Assembly (NCBI RefSeq): GCF_021287045.1
Contig: NZ_JAJTBG010000020.1
Span: 1 to 40,756 of the forward strand
Reading direction: 5' to 3'
Source: Oryzomicrobium sp.
GTDB taxonomy: Bacteria > Pseudomonadota > Gammaproteobacteria > Burkholderiales > Rhodocyclaceae
DNA length: 40,756 nucleotides
Positions 8,307 through 17,438 of the stretch are shown one piece after another. The position numbers and the translations under genes were made by a program. The notes beneath the pieces are model-generated. The model searched no databases. It was not told the DNA's origin and saw nothing but the letters and a program-made list of their open reading frames with translations. Every line of letters begins with the position of its first letter. Position 1 is the first letter of the stretch.

Positions 8307-8849
8307 TTATAGGACCACGCGCAGGCTGAAGAAGGACCACTCGCCGTCGATCGGGCGCAGCGAGCAGATCAAAGGCTGGGAGGCCTTGCGCGCCATGTCG
8401 ATCAGGCCGAGGCCCGCACTGTTGTTGTTGAGTTCGTCCCGGGGCTGGCGCAACTGGGCCTTGAAGGCGGCCTTCAATTCGTTCTTGTCCATGCCGGCCA
8501 GGCTGGCGATGCGGGCGGCCAAGGTGGCGCCGTCGCCGGCCCGTACCACGTTGCCGGCGCTGACCACGTGGCGGCCTTCGTCGTCGTGGGAAACCACGAT
8601 GGTCGAGGTGGCGGCATGTTCTTGCAGGTTGTTCAGCACCGTGTAGCGGCGGATGTTCTGGGTCAGTTCGATGTACACCGAGAACACGTCCGACACCGAG
8701 GAGGGCGATTCCTGCAACCCTTCCATGTGCTTGCGCAGGGCCTTGCCGATTTCCTCGATCAAGGTGGCGGTGAACGGCCCGTTGAAGCAGAGCATGATCT
8801 TCTGCCGGTTGAAGACCTCGCGCAGCGAATAAACGTCCAGTTGCTCCAT
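8307..8849 (-). CDS. siaB: SiaB family protein kinase
   Basis: A 180-residue protein with a degenerate histidine-kinase-like ATPase fold. IELTQNIRRYT (about 60-70) looks like an N-box and GLGLIDMARKA (about 145-155) like a glycine-rich ATP lid. This matches SiaB, which in P. aeruginosa phosphorylates SiaC. It sits between siaA (34 bases upstream) and siaC (2 bases downstream) on the same strand. Kinase activity is inferred from the family and position. Confidence 0.88.
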   Translation of the reverse strand: MEQLDVYSLREVFNRQKIMLCFNGPFTATLIEEIGKALRKHMEGLQESPSSVSDVFSVYIELTQNIRRYTVLNNLQEHAATSTIVVSHDDEGRHVVSAGNVVRAGDGATLAARIASLAGMDKNELKAAFKAQLRQPRDELNNNSAGLGLIDMARKASQPLICSLRPIDGEWSFFSLRVVL

Positions 8850-8883
8850 GTATGACTCCCCAGGGGACGCGGTATTTTAATGG

Positions 8884-10926
8884 TTACGGGCGATTGTCGA
8901 AGCGGAACGCCATCACGGTGATGTCGTCGCGCTGGGGCAGGGCGCCCCGGTAGGCTTCCAGATAGGCCGCCAGGCGGTCGCGCTGCTCGGCCAGGGGTGC
9001 CTCGGCGTTGGCCTGGACCCAGTCGCTCAGGCGGCGCTCGCCGAAACCGTAGCCGTGTTCGCCGCCGGCCTGGTCGAGCAGGCCGTCGGTGGCCAGGTAG
9101 AAGGTGCGGCCCGGTTCCAGCCCCACCTCCCGGTTTTCGTAGGTGCCGGGCTTGCGGTCGTTGAGGCCGCGGCGCTGGCCGCGGATCTCGTGGCACTGGG
9201 TGCCGTCGCTCCAGAACAGGGACAGCTTGGCCCCGGCGAAGCGCACCAGGCCGCGGCGCAGGTCCACGTAGCACAGGCCCATGTCCATGTTGGTGGCGAT
9301 CTGGCCGAAGCGGTCGTCGCTGGGCAGCATGGTGCGGGCCACCTCGTCGGTGCGGGCGAGCAGGGCGGCCGGATCGTTCCATGGCGTGTCGGCGGCGGCC
9401 ACGCCGATGGCGGCGTGGGCGATCATGGTCATGAAGGCGCCGGGCACGCCGTGGCCGGCACAGTCCACCACGCCGAACAGGCAGCCGTCGTCGTTGGCCC
9501 GGTACAGGTAGAGGTCGCCCCCCACCACGTCCCGGGGCAGCCACAGGACGAAGTATTCGCCGTGGAAGGCCTGGGACAGGTCCCGGTCGGGCAGGATGGC
9601 GCTCTGGATCAGGCTGGCGTAGCGGATGCTGTCGGTGAGCTTGCGGTGGGTTTCGGCCATCTTGCGGTTGGCGTCGGCCAGGTCGGCGGTGCGTTCCTCC
9701 ACCCGCCGTTCCAGTTCCTCGGTATGGGCCCGCACCTGCTGGGCCATGGCGTCGAAGGCCCGGGTCAGTTCGCCGATCTCGTCGCGGCGGCGCGAGCGCA
9801 GCCGCACGTCGTAGCGGCCGGCGGCGATCTGCCGCACCGAGCCAGTGAGGCGGGCCAGGGGCAGCAGCACCAAGCGGTCGAAGCCGGCGGTGGTGAGGGC
9901 GAAGATGAGCAGCAGCAAAACGGCGCCGCCGATGCCCACGGCGACGATCATCCCCTGGTCGAGGACCTTGCTCGCCGCCAGGTCCACCGCCGTGACCACT
10001 GTCCAGTCCAGGGAGGGGATGTAGGCCAGGGCGAGGAGCCGGTCCTGCCCGTCGAGCCGGGTCTGCAAGGTGACCGCCCGGCCGCTGTCGGCGGCGCTCT
10101 CGGCCAGGGCGGCGCGCAGGGCGTCGCGGGCGTCATCGTCGTCGAGTTGGCGGAAGATGCTCTTGTCCGAATCGGCCTTGCTCACCGCCGCGTATTCGAC
10201 CTTGGACGGGTCCGGGTGGGCGACGATGGTGCCGGTCTGGTTGATGACCAGGGTGGTCAGCCCGGGCTCCGGGGAGGTGACGAAATCCTGGAGGAAGCGG
10301 GAAAACTCGAAGCCGGTGCCGGTCAGGGCGATGGGCCGCCCGGCCCGGTCGTGCACCACCACGTTGGTCCACACCTTGGTGACCCGCAGCTTCTCGTCCG
10401 GGTTCACGTTGACGGCGTGGGTCTTGACCTTGTCCAGGGTGGCGTAGAACCAGGCATCGTCGGGGGAATTCCGGTGCAGGGTGTAGCGGGGCCGATCGCT
10501 CAGGTCGGCGTCCTTGTCGCTCAGGTAATAGTGGCCGCTCAGGGCGCTGGCGAGGAAGAAGTTCTGGTCGGCGAAGCCGCGCCGGTAGCTGTCGCCGTCG
10601 CGGAAGAAGCGCTGACGCTTTTCCGGGTTGTTCTCGTCCTCGATCCATTCGCGCAGCAGGGCCGAATCCGCCAGGCGCTCGGCCAGGGCCAGCTCGCGGC
10701 CGAGGAGGGACAGGATGCGCTGCTGGGTGAGCAGGGCGTTGTTGCGGGCGAAGGCGGCGCCGAAGTGGCCGCGGATGTCGTCGGTGACCTGACGGCCGAC
10801 CAGCAGGCCGGCCACCACCAGCACGGCGGCGAGGCCGAACAGCAGCAGGGCGGTGCGGGCGCGCAGGCCCCAGCGGATGCGGCTTTCACCGGCCTGGGCG
10901 GATTGTTCGGTTTGTTCTTGTGACAA
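8884..10926 (-). CDS. siaA: SiaA membrane sensor PP2C-type phosphatase
   Basis: A 680-residue protein with a transmembrane helix (about 24-45), a large periplasmic sensor region, a second helix (about 325-350), a HAMP domain, a coiled coil and a C-terminal PP2C/SpoIIE phosphatase. Metal-binding motifs visible are VVGGDLYL, VDCAGHGVPGAF, LATDGLLDQ and QRDDITVMAF. In P. aeruginosa SiaA dephosphorylates SiaC and so switches on SiaD. The start is a TTG at 10926, supported by AAGGGGG six bases upstream; no ATG would keep the first membrane helix. It opens the four-gene operon. Confidence 0.88.
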   Translation of the reverse strand: MSQEQTEQSAQAGESRIRWGLRARTALLLFGLAAVLVVAGLLVGRQVTDDIRGHFGAAFARNNALLTQQRILSLLGRELALAERLADSALLREWIEDENNPEKRQRFFRDGDSYRRGFADQNFFLASALSGHYYLSDKDADLSDRPRYTLHRNSPDDAWFYATLDKVKTHAVNVNPDEKLRVTKVWTNVVVHDRAGRPIALTGTGFEFSRFLQDFVTSPEPGLTTLVINQTGTIVAHPDPSKVEYAAVSKADSDKSIFRQLDDDDARDALRAALAESAADSGRAVTLQTRLDGQDRLLALAYIPSLDWTVVTAVDLAASKVLDQGMIVAVGIGGAVLLLLIFALTTAGFDRLVLLPLARLTGSVRQIAAGRYDVRLRSRRRDEIGELTRAFDAMAQQVRAHTEELERRVEERTADLADANRKMAETHRKLTDSIRYASLIQSAILPDRDLSQAFHGEYFVLWLPRDVVGGDLYLYRANDDGCLFGVVDCAGHGVPGAFMTMIAHAAIGVAAADTPWNDPAALLARTDEVARTMLPSDDRFGQIATNMDMGLCYVDLRRGLVRFAGAKLSLFWSDGTQCHEIRGQRRGLNDRKPGTYENREVGLEPGRTFYLATDGLLDQAGGEHGYGFGERRLSDWVQANAEAPLAEQRDRLAAYLEAYRGALPQRDDITVMAFRFDNRP

Positions 10927-10993
10927 CGGAGACCCCCTTGTGGAATGTCGCGGGGCGGCGCTGGGGCTGCATCGGGACAGAGGGCTATCTTAA

Positions 10994-11019
10994 GGGATTT
11001 CGCGGGTGGGGATTTCGCG
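10994..11019. promoter_or_regulatory. Direct repeat upstream of siaA
   Basis: GGGATTTCGCG occurs at 10994-11004 and again at 11009-11019, a 15-bp period, 68 to 93 bases upstream of the siaA start. It could be a regulator binding site. No known consensus is recognised. Confidence 0.35.
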
Positions 11020-11119
11020 AATGGGATTCCAGGGATGCGGGCCGGCGCTGTCCCTGGGATGGCGCCGGCGGCCATGGCGTTTCATTCGCCGCGCCTTGCC
11101 GGGCGCGGCCTGGGCAAGA

Positions 11120-11626
11120 TCAGGGACGGACCGCCCGGGGGGCTTCCAGGCCGTTGCGCCGCAGCCACAGGTGGAAGTCTTCCGCCGCCAGGGAGCCGCT
11201 CACGGCGGTGGCCTGGTGGTCGGCGTCGAACAGGTAGGTGCGGGGCATTTCGCCGTGCCACTGGCGGTCGATCTCGAAGCGCAACCGCTCCGGGGCGGCG
11301 TCGCCGAACACCCAGGTGCGCCGCTCCCCCAGCCCGGCCTGGCGCAGCAGCGGCGCTAGGGCCGCGGCGTCGTCCGGGGTGTCGGTGGCGATCACCACCA
11401 GGTCCAGCTGGCGGTTAGCCTTGGCCGCGGCGCCCAGCATGGCCAGGTTGCCCTTGCAGTAGGGGCAGTCCAGCCCCCACAGGGTGACGATGAAGGGCTT
11501 GCCGCTACGGGCGGACTTGATGCGGGCGTAGTCGCCGGGCTGGAGCGGCGTCAGGGCGCCGGCCAGGGCCGGCAGGGCGGCGCCGAGCAGCAGGAGGGCG
11601 GCGAAGCGGGCGAGCAGGCGGGTCAT
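11120..11626 (-). CDS. TlpA-like thioredoxin-fold protein, exported
   Basis: A 168-residue protein with an N-terminal signal peptide (MTRLLARFAALLLLGAALPA, cleavage after about LAGA) and a thioredoxin fold whose active site is CPYC in LWGLDCPYCKGN (about 50-60). The cis-Pro region reads GEMPRTYLFDAD. Members act in the periplasm on protein disulfides, often for cytochrome or copper-centre assembly. An in-frame ATG at 11671 is an alternative start; neither has a clear ribosome site. It follows the sialidase-like gene with a 65-bp gap on the same strand, so the two are probably co-transcribed. Substrate unknown. Confidence 0.8.
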   Translation of the reverse strand: MTRLLARFAALLLLGAALPALAGALTPLQPGDYARIKSARSGKPFIVTLWGLDCPYCKGNLAMLGAAAKANRQLDLVVIATDTPDDAAALAPLLRQAGLGERRTWVFGDAAPERLRFEIDRQWHGEMPRTYLFDADHQATAVSGSLAAEDFHLWLRRNGLEAPRAVRP

Positions 11627-11691
11627 GGTGTCGAGGCGGCGGAGGGTAGGACGGGAGCGGAGGGCGGACATCGTCGGGGGGCGTGTCGGCG

Positions 11692-13059
11692 TCAGTGGCG
11701 GTGGGGCGCCGGGGCAGCCGGAGGTTCTGGGGATTCCAGGGCGATCAGGCGGTAGCCCTCGGGCTGGCTGTTCCAGGACAGGTAGGGGCGGCCCCGGTCG
11801 CCGATCAGTTGGGGATGGTCCGAGGCGCCGCCGCTTTCGGCCAGGGGGCGGGGGGTGTCCCAGGTGCGGCCGCCGTCCGTGGAGTGCTGGGCGAAGACCC
11901 GGGTTGCCTGGCCGTCGAATTCCTTCCAGGCCAGCCAGACCGCGTCGCCCCGGACGAACAGGGCCGGGTGGGACGCCAGTTCGCCACCGACGCGGCGGGG
12001 CGGCGCCAGGGGGGCGCCGTTGCGATCCAGGGCCTGGTATTGCAGGGACGGGGCCGCGCCCACCAGGTTGAACCAGGCCAGGTGGCGGGTGCCGTCGCCG
12101 GCCACTGCCAGGGCCGGGCCGTGGTGGGGGCAGGCATCCACCTGCCAACGGTCGTCGCTGCCCTTGGGCGGCTCGGTGCCATCGGCGATGCCGCCCAAGG
12201 GCGCCAGGCCGTGGTCCCGGATGCTCTTGCCCTGGGCGTCGGCATAGACGTGGCGCCACAGGGCCAGGGGGCGGCTGCCGGCAGGGGCGGCGGGGTCGTT
12301 GGCCAGGGCGATGCGGCAGCATTCGCAGGTGTGGGCGGCGTGGCGGGCGTTGGCGCCGAAGGTGGCGCCGTCGTCCCGGGATTCGGCGTAGTAGATCGCC
12401 GCGCCCCGGTAGGCCTGTCCCTGGCGCTTGGCCGCCTCGCCCTCGCGCTTGTCGATCCAGGCCAGGTAGAGGCGCCCGTCCGGTCCCCGGGAGAGGGTCT
12501 GGAAGCGGTGGGTGATGGGGGCCGTATCGTCGTTCACCGTGATCGGCGCGGAAAAGCTGTGGCCGCCGTCGGTGGAGCGGGCGAAGCGCACGTGGCCGGC
12601 GTAGGGCACGTTGGCGAGGGGCGAAGTCCAGGCCACCCAGACCTGAGCAGGCGGGGGAGCGGTGCCTGCCGGTGCGTCGGGCAGGGCCGCCAGGATGTCC
12701 GGACGGAGTTCGCCCTCGGCCGCCACCGGCTCGGGCACGGCGTTGACGGCCACCGGCGCCGAGAAGTGGGCGCCCAGGTCGTCGGAGTGGTCCACCACCA
12801 GCCGCCCGCCTTGCTCCGGGGCGACCCGCACCCGCCACAGCCGTCCGCTGCCGTCGAAGGCGGCGCCCACCGCCAGGGGCGGGCGGGGCGCCTTGGCGCC
12901 CTTTGAAGCCGTGGGTGCGCCGTGGCCTTCATGGCCCTCGTGGGCGCGGGCCGGCGGGATGGTTGCCGCGAACAGCGCAGACAGCAGGGGCAGGACGAAG
13001 AGCGCGCTCCCTACGGAAAGAGGGCGTGGAGCGACGATGCGGAACAGGGGAGCGGGCAT
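11692..13059 (-). CDS. Exported sialidase-like BNR beta-propeller protein
   Basis: A 455-residue protein with a signal peptide ending near PPARA, then a His-rich start HEGHEGHG. It carries Asp-box-like motifs STDGGHSF, SRDDGATF and STDGGRTW, typical of the sialidase/BNR propeller fold. Catalytic sialidase residues cannot be confirmed, and activity on sialic acid is doubtful. A CECC cluster lies in HAAHTCECCRIALA near residue 220. The His-rich N-terminus and CECC suggest metal binding. The ATG at 13059 is chosen because the signal peptide starts there; longer frames upstream lack one. It is followed by the TlpA-like gene and is divergent from the TonB receptor at 13410. Confidence 0.75.
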   Translation of the reverse strand: MPAPLFRIVAPRPLSVGSALFVLPLLSALFAATIPPARAHEGHEGHGAPTASKGAKAPRPPLAVGAAFDGSGRLWRVRVAPEQGGRLVVDHSDDLGAHFSAPVAVNAVPEPVAAEGELRPDILAALPDAPAGTAPPPAQVWVAWTSPLANVPYAGHVRFARSTDGGHSFSAPITVNDDTAPITHRFQTLSRGPDGRLYLAWIDKREGEAAKRQGQAYRGAAIYYAESRDDGATFGANARHAAHTCECCRIALANDPAAPAGSRPLALWRHVYADAQGKSIRDHGLAPLGGIADGTEPPKGSDDRWQVDACPHHGPALAVAGDGTRHLAWFNLVGAAPSLQYQALDRNGAPLAPPRRVGGELASHPALFVRGDAVWLAWKEFDGQATRVFAQHSTDGGRTWDTPRPLAESGGASDHPQLIGDRGRPYLSWNSQPEGYRLIALESPEPPAAPAPHRH

Positions 13060-13409
13060 GGCGGTGAAACCGGGTGGCGCGGGAGCGGGAAAAGCACGGG
13101 CGGGAGAAATACGGACAAGCCGGGCGGGGCAAGGAGAGGAGCTGCCGAAGAAGGCAACCCGCAGGCTGCCCGCCGACCAATGCTCCCATGCTAACAGCCG
13201 GGGGGCGGCCTGCCCGCGCGACAAAATGCCACATGTGCGGCCGCGGCGCCGGCGCGCATCATGCGCCCCGCCCGACGTCGCACGGGGTGCGCGGCGGGGG
13301 GAGGGCGCGTCTTGCGCCGCTGCTGCCGCTCCGGCCGGGATTGGTGCCGGAAGCGGGGCAGGCAACACAGCAATTCAGAAATCAGCAGTCGAAAGAATCG
13401 GGGAACAAC
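13060..13409. other. Divergent intergenic region, no gene seen
   Basis: This 350-base GC-rich gap separates the sialidase-like gene from the TonB-dependent receptor and should hold both promoters. No Fur box, clear -35/-10 pair or riboswitch is recognised. Open frames crossing it show no family features and are treated as chance. Confidence 0.4.
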
Positions 13410-15737
13410 GTGGGGAAGCATCTGCAAAAAACGCGGCTGGCCATGGCCGTGGCGGTGGCCTTCGGGCATCTGGGCGCGGCCTGGGCGGCCGATGAGGGCA
13501 TGGAAAAACAGTTGGGCGAGATGGTCGTCCAGGGGGGCAAGGACAGTGCGCCGGCGGTGCCCGCCAACTTGCCGGCCACGGTGGAGAGCGTCACCGCCCG
13601 GCAGATCGACCAGCAGGTGAACGCGGTGACCGCCGCCGAAACCCTTAAGTACCTGCCCAGCATCGTGGTGCGCGAGCGCTACATCGGCGACCGCAACGGC
13701 ATCGTCTCGACCCGCACCAGCGGCACCGTGTCCAGCGCCAACACCATCGTCTATGCCGACGGCCTGCTGCTGTCGAACTTCCTCGGCAACGGTTATAGCA
13801 ACCCGCCGCGCTGGGGCATGGTGTCGCCGGAAGAGATCGACCGGGTGGACATGATCTACGGCCCGTTCTCGGCCCTTTACCCGGGCAACGCCATGGGCGG
13901 GGTGGTGCTGATGAGCACCCGCATGCCGACCAAGTTCGAGGCCCACGCCAGCATCCAGGGCTTCCAGGAACGCTTCAAGCTCTACGGCACCGACGAGACC
14001 AACAACGGCACCCACGCCACCGCCTCCCTGGGCAACAAGGTGGGCGACCTGTCGTTCTGGCTGAGTGCCGACCACCTGAACACCCACGGCCATCCCATGA
14101 GCTTCGGCACCGCCGGCTTCAAGGGCGGCGCCGGCGGCACCACGGTTACCGGCGCCTACCGGGACCTGGACCAGAACGGGGCGCCCCGGGTGGTGACCGG
14201 CGCTTACAGCATCGACCACACCGTCCAGGACAACGGCAAGCTCAAGCTGGCCTACGATTTCTCCCCGACCCTGCGCGCCACCTACACCCTGGGCCTGTGG
14301 CAGAACACCTCGGATACCGCCGCCCAGACCTACCTGCGCGATTCTCACGGCAACGCCTACTACAACACCCCGACCGGCCAGTACGTGAACATCGGCGGGC
14401 AGAACTACACCGTTTCCGGCGTGAACCCGGGCCACAGCGAGAGCGAGCACCTGATGCAGGCCTTCTCGCTCAAGTCCAACACCGGCGGCGAATGGGACGG
14501 CGAGGCGCTCATCAGCACCTACCACTACGACAAGGACGTGTCGCGCACGGCGGCCAACGTGGGTACGGATTCGGGCCTGGGCACGGTGCGTCCGGGCGGC
14601 CAGGCCATCTACATGGACGGCACCGGCTGGGACACCCTCGACCTGCGCGGCGAATGGCGTCCGGGCGGTTCCTTGGCCAGCACCCACCAGGTCAGCTTCG
14701 GCTACCACTACGACCTCTACGCCCTGCGTTCGCGCACCTACAACGTGGCTTCCGACTGGCTGCGCGGCAGCCTGGGCGCCCTGACGTCCTCCTCGTTCGG
14801 CAACACCCGCACCCAGGCCGTCTATCTCCAGGACGCCTGGCGCTTCAAGCCCGACTGGAAGGTGGTGCTGGGCGGCCGGCTGGAAAACTGGAGCGCCTAC
14901 GGCGGCAGCAATTACAGCACCAGTGTCAAGCTCGGCCCCAAGGCGCTGAGCTACGACAACCGGGAGCAGACCAATTTCTCGCCCAAGCTGGCCCTGTTCT
15001 TCCAGGCCACGCCTGATTGGGAGCTGCGCGCCTCCCTGGGCAAAGCCTACCGCTACCCCACGGTCAGCGAGCTGTTCCAGAGCTCCGCGCAGGGGGGGCA
15101 GACCACCTTGCAGAACGATCCCAACCTGAAGCCCGAACAGGTGGTGTCCACCGAACTGACGGCGATGCGCGGGCTGAAAAACGGGCTGTGGCGCGTCTCC
15201 CTGTTCCAGGAGGACAAGCGCGACGCCTTGTATTCCCAGACCGACACCACGGTGTCGCCCAGCGTGACCAGCATCCAGAACATCGACAAGATCCGCACCC
15301 AGGGCGTCGAAACCGCCCTGCAAATGACCGACCTGTGGGTGCGCGGGCTGGACCTGGCGGGCAGCGTCACCTATGCCCACTCGAAAATCCTGGAAGACGC
15401 CCGCAACCCGGCGGTGGCGGGCAACATCCAGCCCCGCATCCCCAACTGGCGGGCCACCCTGGTGGGCACCTACCGGCCTTCGGCGCGGCTGTCCTACACC
15501 CTGGCCGCCCGCTACAGCGGCCGCCAGTACAACTCCCTGGGCAATACCGACGGCAATCCCGACACTTACGGCGGCGCTAGCCGCTTCCTGGTGGTGGACG
15601 CCAAGGTCAATTACCAGCTGGCCCGGCAGTGGAGCGCCTCGGTAGGCGTGGACAACCTGAACAACTACAAGTACTTCGTCAGCCCCCACCCCTACCCGCA
15701 GCGCACCTTCTTCGCCAAGCTCAAGTTTGACTACTGA
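13410..15737 (+). CDS. TonB-dependent outer-membrane receptor
   Basis: A protein of about 775 residues with a signal peptide ([20 protein letters not shown], ending near AWAAD), a plug domain (about 40-160, with [22 protein letters not shown]) and a C-terminal beta-barrel ending in an aromatic residue (FFAKLKFDY). I use the GTG at 13410 because it gives a full signal peptide and lies after a GGGGAA stretch; an ATG at 13443 would remove the basic start. The gene is divergent from the sialidase-like and TlpA-like genes, and the three may form an uptake set. No siderophore-type plug motif is obvious, so the ligand may be a metal chelate or other small molecule. Confidence 0.85.
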   Translation: MGKHLQKTRLAMAVAVAFGHLGAAWAADEGMEKQLGEMVVQGGKDSAPAVPANLPATVESVTARQIDQQVNAVTAAETLKYLPSIVVRERYIGDRNGIVSTRTSGTVSSANTIVYADGLLLSNFLGNGYSNPPRWGMVSPEEIDRVDMIYGPFSALYPGNAMGGVVLMSTRMPTKFEAHASIQGFQERFKLYGTDETNNGTHATASLGNKVGDLSFWLSADHLNTHGHPMSFGTAGFKGGAGGTTVTGAYRDLDQNGAPRVVTGAYSIDHTVQDNGKLKLAYDFSPTLRATYTLGLWQNTSDTAAQTYLRDSHGNAYYNTPTGQYVNIGGQNYTVSGVNPGHSESEHLMQAFSLKSNTGGEWDGEALISTYHYDKDVSRTAANVGTDSGLGTVRPGGQAIYMDGTGWDTLDLRGEWRPGGSLASTHQVSFGYHYDLYALRSRTYNVASDWLRGSLGALTSSSFGNTRTQAVYLQDAWRFKPDWKVVLGGRLENWSAYGGSNYSTSVKLGPKALSYDNREQTNFSPKLALFFQATPDWELRASLGKAYRYPTVSELFQSSAQGGQTTLQNDPNLKPEQVVSTELTAMRGLKNGLWRVSLFQEDKRDALYSQTDTTVSPSVTSIQNIDKIRTQGVETALQMTDLWVRGLDLAGSVTYAHSKILEDARNPAVAGNIQPRIPNWRATLVGTYRPSARLSYTLAARYSGRQYNSLGNTDGNPDTYGGASRFLVVDAKVNYQLARQWSASVGVDNLNNYKYFVSPHPYPQRTFFAKLKFDY

Positions 15738-15754
15738 GCGCACGATCGCTCGGC

Positions 15755-15787
15755 GGGACGGCGGCAAAGGCCGCTGTCCCTTACAAT
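15755..15787 (+). promoter_or_regulatory. Hairpin and -10-like TACAAT before exonuclease gene
   Basis: An 11-bp stem with one mismatch (15755-15765 with 15770-15780, loop AAAG) follows the receptor stop and may end its transcript, though only two T follow. TACAAT at 15782-15787 could be the -10 of the next gene, whose start is 43 bases further on. Confidence 0.4.
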
Positions 15788-15829
15788 GCGCCCTTGTCGT
15801 CGCTTCAAACGATTCAAGGGCGTTTTTTC

Positions 15830-16540
15830 ATGGCAGAGATTTTCGTCAGTACCGACGTGGAGGCGGACGGCCCCATCCCCGGTCCCCATTCCATGTTGTC
15901 CTTCGCCTCGGCGGTCTACACCCAGGAGAAGGAGCTGATCGCCACCTACAGCGCCAACCTGGAACTGCTCCCCGGCGCCGCCGGCCATCCAGAGACCATG
16001 CGCTGGTGGAAGAGCGAGCCGGCCGCCTGGGCCGCCCACCGGGAGAACGTCCGGCCGCCGGAAGAGGTGATGCCCGAGTACGCCAAGTGGGTCGAGGCGC
16101 TGCCGGGCAAGCCGGTGTTCGTCGCCTACCCGGCCGGTTTCGACTTCACCTACATGTTCTGGTACCTGATGCGCTTCGCCGGATGCTGCCCGTTCTCCTG
16201 GTCGGCCCTGGACATCAAGACCTTCGCCATGAGCCTGACCGGGCTGCCCTACCGCAAGACGGTCAAGCCGCGCCTGCCCCAAGCCTGGTTCGAGGACTTT
16301 CCCCACACCCACGTGGCCCTGGACGACGCCCTGGAGCAGGGCGCCCTGTTCTGCAACATGTGGACCTTCTGGAAGGAACAGCGCGAGCGCCTGGGCATCG
16401 GCGAGGATCTGGCCGCTTATGTGGAGGCCTGGAAGGCCGAGCGGGCCGCGGCCCGGGCCGCCGAAGAGGCGGAAGCCGAAGCCCTGGCGGCGGCTGCCGC
16501 GGTGGCGGACGGCCCCGCCGTTACGTCCGGCGACAAATAG
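15830..16540 (+). CDS. DnaQ-like 3'-5' exonuclease (DEDD family)
   Basis: A 236-residue protein of the RNase H-like exonuclease fold. The first metal-binding motif is [11 protein letters not shown] (Asp8, Glu10), later acidic motifs lie in [13 protein letters not shown], and [14 protein letters not shown] supplies the His and Asp of motif III. The C-terminus is an Ala/Glu-rich helix. The ATG at 15830 begins right at the conserved first strand; an upstream ATG at 15794 adds 12 residues without support. It may act on RNA or DNA ends; the substrate is not determinable. It stands alone between the receptor and the two small genes. Confidence 0.8.
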   Translation: MAEIFVSTDVEADGPIPGPHSMLSFASAVYTQEKELIATYSANLELLPGAAGHPETMRWWKSEPAAWAAHRENVRPPEEVMPEYAKWVEALPGKPVFVAYPAGFDFTYMFWYLMRFAGCCPFSWSALDIKTFAMSLTGLPYRKTVKPRLPQAWFEDFPHTHVALDDALEQGALFCNMWTFWKEQRERLGIGEDLAAYVEAWKAERAAARAAEEAEAEALAAAAAVADGPAVTSGDK

Positions 16541-16658
16541 GCACACTTTTCCTCACGGCGGCCCGGCACTTTTTCCCGGTGGAAAAGTCCGAACCCTTGA
16601 AAACGACCCTCTGCGCCCCATCTTGGAGACTGAGCAGTCGTTTCGGAAAGGAGCCGTC

Positions 16659-16895
16659 ATGAAAGTGGTCTTCAACAGCGAGCACTATGCAGTGGTGTCC
16701 TACGTGGCCCAGCACGGTTACGAGCTGGTGGAGAAGGACTCCGGCCGCATGCTGTTCATCCAGGGAGCGCGGGCGGATCACTTCCATGCCGCCATGCGCC
16801 AGGTTGTCACCGAACAGCAGGGCGACAGCGACGAGATTGACGCTTTCCTTGCCGACTATTGCGAAGGCACGACCCAACCGATCAGTTTCCATTGA
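16659..16895 (+). CDS. DUF3567 family small protein
   Basis: A 78-residue protein matching the betaproteobacterial DUF3567 family (BTH_I0359-like), with MKVVFNSEHYAVVSYVAQHG at the start and an acidic helical C-terminus. A strong ribosome site, AAAGGAG, lies 6 bases before the ATG. No function is known. It is a lineage marker for Betaproteobacteria and lies upstream of the DUF3460 gene. Confidence 0.85.
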   Translation: MKVVFNSEHYAVVSYVAQHGYELVEKDSGRMLFIQGARADHFHAAMRQVVTEQQGDSDEIDAFLADYCEGTTQPISFH

Positions 16896-16952
16896 ATCCG
16901 GCGCCGGGGCTTATGCTCCTGCCCAATTGCCGGAAAAGCAGCGCGGAGCCGG

Positions 16953-16958
16953 TATAAT
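16953..16958 (+). promoter_or_regulatory. Perfect -10 box before the DUF3460 gene
   Basis: TATAAT, 33 bases before the ATG at 16991. A TTGCCG at 16927-16932 is a possible -35 but with a long 20-bp spacer. Confidence 0.5.
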
Positions 16959-16990
16959 TCCGCTTTTTTCGACGATCGAGGGGACAATCG

Positions 16991-17194
16991 ATGGGACGCG
17001 TCATTTCCGACTACGTGTCTGACCACACCAAGTTCATCGACGAGGCGCTGGCCGAGAACCCGGCCTGGGTCGAGGATCAGGCCAAGGGCCGCGCCCTGTG
17101 GTGGGACCGCCCGCAGACCCTGGATGAGCTGAAGCGCAGCGACGAATCCAAGGTGGCGCAGAAGTCCTACCCCTACGACGTGACCACCAAGTAA
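16991..17194 (+). CDS. DUF3460 family small protein
   Basis: A 67-residue protein with VSDHTKFIDEALAENP and RALWWDRPQTLDEL, the pattern of the betaproteobacterial DUF3460 family. A GAGGGG ribosome site precedes the ATG. Function unknown. It has its own promoter-like TATAAT upstream and a strong terminator 33 bases after its stop, so it is probably a single-gene transcript. Confidence 0.85.
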   Translation: MGRVISDYVSDHTKFIDEALAENPAWVEDQAKGRALWWDRPQTLDELKRSDESKVAQKSYPYDVTTK

Positions 17195-17227
17195 GCCCAC
17201 CAAGTTCCACAGCGGGTTTGCAGCGAG

Positions 17228-17260
17228 AACGGCAAGGTTTCGACCTTGCCGTTTTTCTTT
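17228..17260 (+). terminator. Rho-independent terminator with UUCG loop
   Basis: An 11-bp perfect stem AACGGCAAGGT / ACCTTGCCGTT (17228-17238 and 17243-17253) closes on a TTCG tetraloop and runs into a T-rich tract. It ends the DUF3460 transcript. The same ACGGCAAGG stem recurs in the terminator at 21241-21275. Confidence 0.9.
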
Positions 17261-17280
17261 TGCCGGTGACGTGTTTTTTT

Positions 17281-17317
17281 GAGAACGATTCCTGTTTGCG
17301 AATTGTTCTCGTATAAT
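17281..17317 (+). promoter_or_regulatory. Fur-box-like inverted repeat overlapping a promoter
   Basis: GAGAACGATTC (17281-17291) and GAATTGTTCTC (17300-17310) form an inverted repeat with one mismatch and an 8-base spacer. Both halves resemble Fur half-sites (GAGAAnnATT). A perfect TATAAT lies right after, at 17312-17317. Fur bound here would cover the promoter, which fits iron-repressed expression of the siderophore receptor starting at 17439. Confidence 0.7.
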
Positions 17318-17438
17318 GCTCACCCTCGGGCTTTACGCCCGGCCTACACCACAACACAACGCCACCGCGTCACGCCAGCCACCCACGCACCCGCCAGGCC
17401 GCTCGCCAGATCGCATTCGCTATCTCTCGGGAGTCTTC

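Noticed and set aside
6379-8646. Long plus-strand open frame opposite the flavin reductase and sia genes
   Set aside because: Gly/Ala/Val/His-rich translation with no family features, antisense to well-supported genes; a by-product of high GC codon use.
11692-13059. Functional sialidase
   Set aside because: Only Asp-box/propeller features are visible; the catalytic residues were not found and no sialic acid genes are near.
13191-15767. Long minus-strand open frame opposite the TonB receptor
   Set aside because: Same reason: shadow of a GC-rich gene, no domain.
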